Of a DNA stretch of 5,248 bases, positions 1 through 5,248 are shown piece by piece; the stretch's first letter is position 1, and each line of letters starts with the position of its first letter. The position numbers were made by a program, and so were the translations under genes. The DNA is from Chloroflexota bacterium. GTDB lineage: Bacteria > Chloroflexota > Ktedonobacteria > Ktedonobacterales > Ktedonobacteraceae. The DNA is taken from the NCBI GenBank assembly GCA_021828635.1, contig JAJZEJ010000745.1, positions 1-5,248 on the forward strand. The letters run 5' to 3'. The notes below the pieces were generated by a model. The model made no database searches. It saw only the letters and a list, made by a program, of their open reading frames with translations, and had not been told where the DNA came from.

Positions 1-877
1 GCCGAGGGCCGAAGGTCTCTTTCACCGTGCCATTATAGAAAGTGGGCCTGGACTGCACATGGCAACACGTGCTGAGGCGACCGCATTGGCTGAGAAGTTG
101 CTACAGACACTTGAAATCTCTCCTAAAGATGCTGAAAAGTTGGGCAATGTGCCAACCGAACAGATTTTTGCCGCCAATGCCAAAATCAATAGAAATCCAT
201 TGCAAGGCTGGCGTCCGGTCGTAGACGGCAACGCACTACCCTCTCATCCCTTCGCTCCTGTTGCGCCCGCTATCTCGGCCAATATACCAATTATTATTGG
301 CACGAACAAGGATGAGGCCACATTGTTCTTGCTAGCCGACACGGGATTTAGCACGCTTGATGAGGTTGGATTACAAGCGCGTATCCAGGCTATGGTGGGA
401 GATGGCTCGAAAGCCTTGATTGCTACCTATCGTCAGACCTATCCACAAGCTTCAGCGCCTGATCTCTTTGCCGCGATCATGGGCGACCGCATGATGTGGG
501 CCAACTCGATTACGCTGGCCGAACGCAAAGCCGCGCAAGGTGTCGCGCCGGTCTTCATGTACCTGTTCACGTGGGAGACACCCGCGCTCAATGGACGCCT
601 GAAAGCGTGTCACGCGCTAGAAATTCCCTTTGTCTTTGACAACGTTGCGCGTAGCGGCAACTTTACCGGCACAAGTCCCGCCCGTTTCGCCCTCGCTGAG
701 CAGATGAGGGAGGCATGGCTAGCGTTCGCTCGGAATGGTATCCCCGGCACACCTGATCTGCCCTGGCCCGCCTACACGCCGGAACTGCGAGCAACCATGA
801 TCTTCGACGAAACATGTTATGTAGAAAACGACCCCAACAGCTTATTGCGCACAACCTGGAACGACATGCAGATGTAA
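1..877 (+). CDS. Type-B carboxylesterase, C-terminal part (5' end outside window)
   Basis: The reading frame is open from the left edge (codons start at base 2) to TAA at 875-877, giving about 291 visible residues. The first visible residues contain GLFHRAIIESG, the conserved stretch that in type-B carboxylesterases (alpha/beta hydrolases such as B. subtilis PnbA) follows the GESAG nucleophile elbow. The catalytic serine is therefore just beyond the left edge, and the ATG at 59 is internal, not a start. The other two triad members are visible: Glu in GTNKDEATLF (codon 314-316) and His in CHALEIPFVFDN (codon 611-613). The end, WPAYTPELRATMIFDE followed by about 20 residues, matches the family's usual C-terminus, so the 3' end is intact. 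Family members are usually about 490-550 residues, so some 200 are missing. It is expected to hydrolyse carboxylic esters; the substrate cannot be told. It converges on the DedA gene and is probably an independent transcription unit. The later half looks more GC-rich than the first. Confidence 0.93.
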   Translation, partial: PRAEGLFHRAIIESGPGLHMATRAEATALAEKLLQTLEISPKDAEKLGNVPTEQIFAANAKINRNPLQGWRPVVDGNALPSHPFAPVAPAISANIPIIIGTNKDEATLFLLADTGFSTLDEVGLQARIQAMVGDGSKALIATYRQTYPQASAPDLFAAIMGDRMMWANSITLAERKAAQGVAPVFMYLFTWETPALNGRLKACHALEIPFVFDNVARSGNFTGTSPARFALAEQMREAWLAFARNGIPGTPDLPWPAYTPELRATMIFDETCYVENDPNSLLRTTWNDMQM

Positions 878-890
878 GGGCCAATTCATC

Positions 891-909
891 GCGTCTACAG
901 ACGTTCTTT
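891..909 (+). terminator. Weak terminator-like hairpin after the esterase gene
   Basis: A small inverted repeat, CGTCT-AC-AGACG (892-903), lies 14 bases after the esterase stop and is followed by the T-rich run TTCTTT. In RNA this gives a 4-5 bp stem with a very small loop, much weaker than a typical intrinsic terminator. It sits in the only non-coding space between two convergent genes, which is where a terminator is expected. Read on the opposite strand it has no U-tract, so it would serve only the esterase transcript. Confidence 0.3.
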
Positions 910-914
910 AAAGG

Positions 915-1556
915 TTATTTCAGTGGACCTGGAAACTCCTTCTCGGCTTTTTCGGTAAGCTGTTGCTCGTTCCGGCGCATGATAACCCATAGGACAATGA
1001 TGACGATGATCGCCAAAGCCACACCCACAATGCCGACTGGTCCGGTGATGCGATGGATATTCTCGCCCAGAAAGTAGCCGCCCAGGCCGTAGAGGGTCGC
1101 CCAAAGGATGCCGCCCGCCGCATTGAAGCAGAGGAAACGCGGCCAGGGCATCTGATTCGTGCCTGCTAGAAATGCTGCCCAGGCACGCAGGACCGCAATA
1201 AAACGCCCGAAAAAGACGATGATACCACCATAGCGTTGAAAAAGATACTGGCCCAGCTTGAGACGGCTCTCTTTCAAATGAAGCACCGAGCTGAAACGGC
1301 GCAGGAGACGATAGCCGCCCTCACGGCCTACCCAGAAACCCAGGTTGTCACCCAGAATGGCTCCCGCCGCCGCCGCTATAATCACGCCCACAATCGAAAG
1401 CTGATGCGTGGTTCCGGCGCTGATGGCTGCTATCAACAGCATGGTCTCACCCGGAAAGGGGATGCCAGTACTTTCGATAGCCACAAACAGAACCACCGCC
1501 AGATAGCCATAACTAGCGAGCAGGTGCGTCAGCGTCGATGCGGCAAAATGAAACAT
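915..1556 (-). CDS. DedA-family (VTT/SNARE-associated domain) integral membrane protein
   Basis: Complete 213-residue protein, the normal length for DedA proteins. The ATG at 1556-1554 is preceded by AGGAGGA. Hydrophobic segments lie at about residues 14-30, 38-70, 111-130, 143-165 and 175-193, ending in a charged cytoplasmic-type tail rich in Lys, Glu and Arg. Family motifs are clear: ESTGIPFPGET (Glu28, Glu37), GDNLGFWVGREGG (Asp70, Arg78), FFGRFIAVLRAWAAFLAG (Arg118, Arg124) and FNAAGGILWA. The acidic pair and the two arginines six residues apart match residues known to be essential in E. coli YqjA. DedA proteins sit in the cytoplasmic membrane; family members have been shown to flip undecaprenyl phosphate or other lipids and to support envelope and pH homeostasis, probably coupled to an ion gradient. 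Which lipid this one moves cannot be told. The gene starts 66 bases after the receiver gene on the same strand, so read-through is plausible, and it converges on the esterase gene. Confidence 0.95.
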   Translation of the reverse strand: MFHFAASTLTHLLASYGYLAVVLFVAIESTGIPFPGETMLLIAAISAGTTHQLSIVGVIIAAAAGAILGDNLGFWVGREGGYRLLRRFSSVLHLKESRLKLGQYLFQRYGGIIVFFGRFIAVLRAWAAFLAGTNQMPWPRFLCFNAAGGILWATLYGLGGYFLGENIHRITGPVGIVGVALAIIVIIVLWVIMRRNEQQLTEKAEKEFPGPLK

Positions 1557-1622
1557 ATACTCCTCCTGCTTTTGGTACGAAGGAGTCAGCCTTTTGGCGT
1601 CGGTAAGGATGTAGAGGCACGA
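1557..1622. other. Intergenic gap between receiver gene and DedA gene
   Basis: These 66 bases hold the DedA ribosome binding site, a six-base inverted repeat that includes part of that site (arms 1559-1564 and 1581-1586), and two copies of CTTTTGG (1569-1575 and 1591-1597) whose starts are 22 bases apart. I see no convincing -35/-10 pair and no strong hairpin with a T-run. Co-transcription of DedA with the kinase/receiver pair is therefore the simplest reading, though a weak promoter cannot be excluded by eye. Confidence 0.5.
1561..1567 (-). promoter_or_regulatory. Ribosome binding site of the DedA gene
   Basis: On the - strand AGGAGGA ends four bases before the ATG at 1556. It is a near-perfect anti-16S match and fixes the DedA start. 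It is the strongest Shine-Dalgarno sequence in the window. Part of it is complementary to ACTCCT about 20 bases upstream (1581-1586), which could fold over it. Confidence 0.8.
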
Positions 1623-1994
1623 TCAATCGCATCCCAGATGGTGGGCTACTTTTGCCAATAAATCATCCATTTCAAATGGTTTAGTGAGGAAATCATCTGC
1701 ACCGGCCTCTTTGGCAATTTTCGCCGTATCTTTATTAGCCGAAAAAAGGATTATCGGCAGATTCTTGGTGGCCTCCTGCTGCTTTAATTGCAGACAAATA
1801 TCACACCCATTCCAGCCCGACATCCAGATATCGAGCAGCAGCAGATCGGGGTAGCCATGTGGGAACTCGTGCAGTGTTCCCCCATCATCCGTGATTTCTA
1901 CTTCATAATCGAACTCTTCCAGAAACATCATCACTGCATCAAGGATGCCCAAATCATCATCCGCGATTAAAATCTTCTTCTTTTTCTGCTCCAT
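1623..1994 (-). CDS. Stand-alone receiver-domain response regulator (CheY/Spo0F-like)
   Basis: A 123-residue single receiver domain with no output domain. All phosphorylation residues are present: acidic pocket Asp12-Asp13 in ILIADDD, phospho-acceptor Asp55 in LLLLDIWMSG (codon 1832-1830), Ser85 in the Thr/Ser switch position (ILFSANKD) and Lys105 in LTKPF. The usual Pro of DxxMP is Ser59, typical of a DIWMSG-type group of stand-alone receivers. I chose ATG 1994 rather than the in-frame ATG at 2021. The later start has AAGGAAGAG upstream and puts the first beta strand at the normal distance from the N-terminus, while the earlier one has a pyrimidine-rich, Shine-Dalgarno-free leader. The gene overlaps the kinase by 38 bases, implying translational coupling and a shared pathway. 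The protein should be cytosolic and accept phosphate from one or both kinase cores. It could be an intermediate carrier or act through binding a partner; no target is visible. Confidence 0.93.
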   Translation of the reverse strand: MEQKKKKILIADDDLGILDAVMMFLEEFDYEVEITDDGGTLHEFPHGYPDLLLLDIWMSGWNGCDICLQLKQQEATKNLPIILFSANKDTAKIAKEAGADDFLTKPFEMDDLLAKVAHHLGCD

Positions 1995-4900
1995 ACTCCT
2001 GCTCTTCCTTGTTTGTCCCATTTAGGGGTAGAGAGAAAGCAATTGTTGTGCCTTTGCCTTCTTCACTCTCTACCCAAATAGCTCCTTGATGCCTTCTGAC
2101 AATCTCTGCCGCGATATACAAGCCTAAACCTAAGCCTGGGAATGTGGTCTGCTGCTCACCCTCGACACGAAAAAAACGCTCAAAGATGTACGGCTGTTTC
2201 TCTTTAGCGATGCCAATGCCAAAATCCTGCACCGAGGTAGTGACTGTCTCATCTGTCTGCGTTGTTTTTACCAGGATAGTCCCTGCCTGGGGAGAATATT
2301 TGATGGCGTTGGTGAGCAGGTTGATTAGCACTTGCCCAATGCGGTCCCGATCAGCAAAGAGGGAAAGGGGCGCGGAAAGCTCCTGTACAATCGTATGCTT
2401 GCTCGCTGTACGCTGTATATCCTCAACGGTTTCAGCCACTAAGGCATTATAATCAAATGTGGCTAGATGAAATTGCAGTTTTCCGCCTTCGATTTTCGTC
2501 ACATCGAGTAAATCACCAATCAGGCTATTCAGCTTATTTAACTGCCCATCCATTCTACGTATCAATTCTGTTGAGCGGTCATCACCTGCTTTCTGGAAAC
2601 GCAATTGCAGTAGTTGTGTATAAGCTTTCAGGCTAGTGACGGGTGTTTTTAGCTCGTGGCTGGCAATGCCAATAAACTCATCTTTTTTCTGGCGTGCCTT
2701 CACCTGTTCCGTGACATCAACGCCATGAACTAAAATGCTATCAATTTCTCCCGTGGCGTTGCGCGAGGGTTGGTAGACAAAGTTGAAATATACCTCTTCT
2801 AACATGCCATTGTCGTGACGATCAAGATGAACCAATGTTTCGTTGCCGATAAATGGCTCACCTGTCTGATAGACCATATCAAGTAGCTCATAAAATCCTT
2901 GTCCCGCAAGCTCTGGTAGAGCTTCTCGAATGGGTTTTCCAATGATGCTTCTCTGCTGTCCAACAATTTGCAGGTATAAAGGATTGGCAAGCTCAAAAAT
3001 ATGCTCTGGCCCACCGAGGATAGCAATCGTTGCAGGTGCTTGCATAAACAGGTCATACAATCGCTGCCGCTCGGCTTTAACCACAATCTCAGCTTCTTTG
3101 CGGATACGGGCCATCTCCAGATGAGCATCTACCCGTGCCAGTAGTTCACGAGCGTTAAATGGCTTGACGAGATAATCGTCTGCTCCCGCTTTGATACCTT
3201 CGATTTTCGCCTCTTCACCTGCGCGTGCCGAGAGTAATATCACAGGTAACGTTCTCGTCTGAGGATGAGAGCGCAAGGCATGCAAAAACTCAAAACCATC
3301 CATCCCAGGCATCATGACATCTGTTAAGACGAGGTCTGGCTGCTGCTCTTCGATAGCAGCAAGCGCAGCTTTGCCATTGGCGACAGCCTGTACTATATAA
3401 CGTTGCTGCAACAAGCGACTGACGTACTCGCGCATATCGGTATTATCGTCGGCCAACAGAACCCGCGTAGCGATTAGCTGTTCTCCATTGCCGTTGTGAG
3501 ATGACGATGCGGCATCAGAAGAAAATGTTACGTCAGGAGACATATCGAAAACTGCTTCATAGCCAGGGAGCAATCTGAATGCCTCATCAACATATCTCTG
3601 AGCGCCCGCAGTCGTTGTCGTCATGGTAGTCGATGTACTTTGTACTACCAGGCGCTCTTGTGGTAAATGAGCGGTTCCGAGTGGAAGAGAGACGGTAAAT
3701 ATGCTGCCCTCACCGAGCGCACTTTTGACACTTATCGTGCCTCCTTGTAACCTCACCAACTCTTGCACGAGCGATAATCCAATTCCAGTGCCTTCAAATG
3801 TGCGTCCCCCTGTCGCCTTGACGCGGTGGAACCGCTCAAACATATGCGGTAACTCCGAGACTGGAATGCCTACGCCAGTGTCGCTAACCGACATTTCCAC
3901 CATCGCGCCTCGCCGATGCAGAGTGACGGTAATGGTGCCTTTGAGGGTATATTTGAAGGCGTTGGAGAGCAGGTTGAGGACGATTTTCTCCCACATTTCA
4001 CGATCTACATAGACCAGCTCCGAGAGAGGAGGACAGTCTACGATCAGTTGCATACCCGCTTTTTCAATGGCAGAACGAAAGTTACTGGCCAGATCAGTCG
4101 TCAATGCGGCGAGATTGGTTGGCTCATAGACTGCCTGCACCCGTCCCGCTTCAATGCGCGAGAAATCCAGTAGGGTATTAACGAGTTTTAAGAGGCGTAG
4201 TGCATTGCGATGTAGCAGGTCTATTTGCGCATATTGCTCGTGAGAAAGCGTTTGTCTTTCAGTCAGCATATCTTCAATGGGGCCAAGCATGAGTGTGAGA
4301 GGAGTGCGAAATTCGTGGGAGACATTACTAAAAAACGCCGTTTTGGCCCGATCAAGCTCAGCCAACGCCTCGGCGCGTCTGCGTTCCTCCTCATAGGTTT
4401 GCGCATTGGCGAGACTGGCCGCAATCTGACCAGCCATCAGATTAATAAAACCCTGATAGTCTTCATCAAAGAGCCTGAAAGGATTGAGTCCAACAACGAG
4501 TACACCCGCTTTGCCCGTTTGACCAGAAGGCGCGAGAGGTACGACGGCGGCCTGATGTGATGGACGCTTCCAGGTACCCGTCGGCAAGCTCTCAAAGCGT
4601 TGGTCTATGTGAGAGACGAGGCTGCTTTTCCCTGTGCGTATTACCTCTTGAAAAGGCCATAGCGCAGTATTCACAGCCACGCGCTCAGGTACAGCCTGCT
4701 GTCCTGCTTGAATGTTTGATGTTCCAACTAGATACATCTGCTGCTGTTCTGAGTCAAGTAGATAGAGCATTGCGAAGAGGATATCATGCGTATTCTGTTC
4801 CAAACTTTTGGTGCTGAGACGACATGCGGCTTCGATAGTACGCGCGTCCGCCGTTTCCGTAGCCAATGCACGCAGAAGTTTGACTTGCCGCTCACCAATA

Positions 4901-5248
4901 ATACGCTGTGTATCATCCGTATTGGCACAAATAATACCGCCGACGCCGCCATGATCGGAGGGAACAGGGCTATAAGAGAAGGTATAATATGTTTCCTCTG
5001 GATAGCCGTAACGCTCCATAATGAGCAATAATGCTTCATCGTAGGTGCCTTCATTTTGTTGTACGGCAATATCTAAGCGTGGGGCGATGTCACCCCAGAT
5101 TTCGTGCCAGACGATAGCAGCAGGTTGGCCTAGCGCCTCTGGATGTTTGCCGCCGACAATAGCTTTATAGGGGTCGTTGTACAGTTTGATGAGTTCTGGC
5201 CCCCATCCAATCCAGATCGGTTGACGCGAGGTGAGCATAATACGCACA
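1957..5248 (-). CDS. Hybrid sensor histidine kinase with two kinase cores (PAS-GAF-HK-REC-PAS-HK), 5' end outside window
   Basis: At least 1096 residues, numbered here from the first full codon, a GTG at 5247 that is probably internal: the first visible residues (MLTSRQPIWIGWGPELIKLYND) are already inside a PAS-like domain that normally has residues before it. Domains: PAS 7-118; GAF about 130-283; short coiled coil 283-303; HisKA 302-368 with His311 (SHEFRTPLT, codon 4317-4315); HATPase 413-524 with Asn429, DTGVG (Asp456) and GTGIGL; Ser/Thr-rich linker 525-592; receiver 594-710 with Asp600/601, phospho-acceptor Asp643 (LTDVMMPGMDG), Ser673 and Lys695; second PAS 728-848; second HisKA 854-921 with His864 (SHELKTPVT); second HATPase 963-1077 with Asn980, DFGIG (Asp1008) and GLGLGL; acidic tail 1078-1096. 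Both cores look catalytically complete. No membrane segment or signal peptide is visible, so it is probably a cytosolic sensor. Neither the ligand nor the output is known. Its 3' end overlaps the receiver gene, its likely phosphorelay partner. Confidence 0.96.
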   Translation of the reverse strand, partial: VRIMLTSRQPIWIGWGPELIKLYNDPYKAIVGGKHPEALGQPAAIVWHEIWGDIAPRLDIAVQQNEGTYDEALLLIMERYGYPEETYYTFSYSPVPSDHGGVGGIICANTDDTQRIIGERQVKLLRALATETADARTIEAACRLSTKSLEQNTHDILFAMLYLLDSEQQQMYLVGTSNIQAGQQAVPERVAVNTALWPFQEVIRTGKSSLVSHIDQRFESLPTGTWKRPSHQAAVVPLAPSGQTGKAGVLVVGLNPFRLFDEDYQGFINLMAGQIAASLANAQTYEEERRRAEALAELDRAKTAFFSNVSHEFRTPLTLMLGPIEDMLTERQTLSHEQYAQIDLLHRNALRLLKLVNTLLDFSRIEAGRVQAVYEPTNLAALTTDLASNFRSAIEKAGMQLIVDCPPLSELVYVDREMWEKIVLNLLSNAFKYTLKGTITVTLHRRGAMVEMSVSDTGVGIPVSELPHMFERFHRVKATGGRTFEGTGIGLSLVQELVRLQGGTISVKSALGEGSIFTVSLPLGTAHLPQERLVVQSTSTTMTTTTAGAQRYVDEAFRLLPGYEAVFDMSPDVTFSSDAASSSHNGNGEQLIATRVLLADDNTDMREYVSRLLQQRYIVQAVANGKAALAAIEEQQPDLVLTDVMMPGMDGFEFLHALRSHPQTRTLPVILLSARAGEEAKIEGIKAGADDYLVKPFNARELLARVDAHLEMARIRKEAEIVVKAERQRLYDLFMQAPATIAILGGPEHIFELANPLYLQIVGQQRSIIGKPIREALPELAGQGFYELLDMVYQTGEPFIGNETLVHLDRHDNGMLEEVYFNFVYQPSRNATGEIDSILVHGVDVTEQVKARQKKDEFIGIASHELKTPVTSLKAYTQLLQLRFQKAGDDRSTELIRRMDGQLNKLNSLIGDLLDVTKIEGGKLQFHLATFDYNALVAETVEDIQRTASKHTIVQELSAPLSLFADRDRIGQVLINLLTNAIKYSPQAGTILVKTTQTDETVTTSVQDFGIGIAKEKQPYIFERFFRVEGEQQTTFPGLGLGLYIAAEIVRRHQGAIWVESEEGKGTTIAFSLPLNGTNKEEQEYGAEKEEDFNRG
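1996..2010 (-). promoter_or_regulatory. Ribosome binding region of the receiver gene, inside the kinase gene
   Basis: On the - strand the bases before ATG 1994 read AAGGAAGAGCAGGAGT. Two Shine-Dalgarno-like cores are present: AAGGA, 11 bases from the ATG, and AGGAG, only one base away and too close to work well. The upstream core decides the start at 1994. The same bases are codons 1080-1084 of the kinase, giving its acidic tail. Confidence 0.55.

Noticed and set aside
59..877. A complete esterase starting at ATG 59
   Set aside because: The frame stays open to the left edge and the preceding codons encode the conserved GLFHRAIIESG segment, so ATG 59 is internal and the gene is truncated by the window.
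1236..1661. A 141-codon open frame on the + strand opposite DedA and the receiver gene
   Set aside because: It lies antisense to two well-supported genes, its translation is low in recognisable motifs and rich in Arg, His and Gln, and it has no family resemblance. It is a shadow of the coding strand.
1995..2021. Earlier ATG at 2021 as start of the receiver
   Set aside because: It would add nine residues not expected before the first beta strand, has a pyrimidine-rich leader without a Shine-Dalgarno sequence, and enlarges the overlap with the kinase to 65 bases.
2799..3128. A 109-codon open frame on the - strand in another frame of the kinase
   Set aside because: It overlaps the second PAS and receiver end of the kinase on the same strand, with no recognisable domain; the kinase frame is continuous and full of conserved motifs.
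4225..4817. Two consecutive + strand open frames (111 and 86 codons) opposite the kinase GAF and HisKA region
   Set aside because: They are antisense to a clear multi-domain kinase, show no motif or ribosome binding site, and are best explained as by-products of the kinase's codon pattern.
5245..5247. GTG as start codon of the large kinase
   Set aside because: The sequence right after it is already inside the PAS-like domain, and nothing upstream is available to show a ribosome binding site. The gene most likely continues past the right edge.
1957..5248. Possible fusion artefact of two kinase genes
   Set aside because: The frame has no interruption, the linkers between domains are natural in length and composition, and the PAS-GAF-HK-REC-PAS-HK order is seen in other bacterial kinases, so I treat it as one real gene.
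1..5248. tRNA, rRNA, CRISPR, insertion sequence or long repeats
   Set aside because: Nothing of this kind was seen by eye on either strand; nearly all bases belong to the four coding regions.

Overview
The window holds four genes: a 3'-end carboxylesterase fragment on the + strand, then, on the - strand and reading right to left, a very large hybrid histidine kinase (5'-truncated by the right edge), a stand-alone response-regulator receiver overlapping the kinase's 3' end, and a DedA-family membrane protein. It is chromosomal-type DNA, densely coding, with no RNA genes, mobile elements, CRISPR or long non-coding stretches. Base composition is moderate (60-base lines counted by hand range from about 47 to 65 % GC). 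Shine-Dalgarno-like sequences are present. The kinase style (soluble PAS/GAF multi-domain hybrid with two kinase cores) and the PAS signature resemble proteins I associate with Ktedonobacteria/Chloroflexota, and also with cyanobacteria and some Proteobacteria. That placement is an inference of moderate to low confidence.

Layout. Positions 1-877 (+) are the C-terminal part, about 290 residues, of a type-B carboxylesterase; its catalytic serine lies beyond the left edge, but the Glu and His of the triad are visible. Positions 878-914 are a short convergent intergenic region with a weak terminator-like hairpin. Positions 915-1556 (-) encode a complete 213-residue DedA/VTT membrane protein with a strong ribosome binding site. 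Positions 1557-1622 are a 66-base gap. Positions 1623-1994 (-) encode a 123-residue receiver-only response regulator. Positions 1957-5248 (-) encode at least 1096 residues of a kinase with the order PAS - GAF - HisKA/HATPase - receiver - PAS - HisKA/HATPase.

How they fit together. The kinase and the small receiver overlap by 38 bases and are surely translated from one message, so they form a phosphorelay. Signals sensed by PAS/GAF domains feed two complete kinase cores. One receiver is built into the polypeptide between the two cores and a second is a separate protein. No DNA-binding output domain is visible, so the pathway's output must be a protein-protein interaction or a partner outside the window. 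DedA follows 66 bases downstream on the same strand and may be co-transcribed, but a functional link is only a guess. The esterase is convergent and looks unrelated.

The most notable items are the double-kinase architecture with two homologous PAS modules, and the overlap in which one purine-rich DNA stretch encodes the kinase's acidic tail, the receiver's ribosome binding site and its lysine-rich start. I see no evidence for a wholly new system here.
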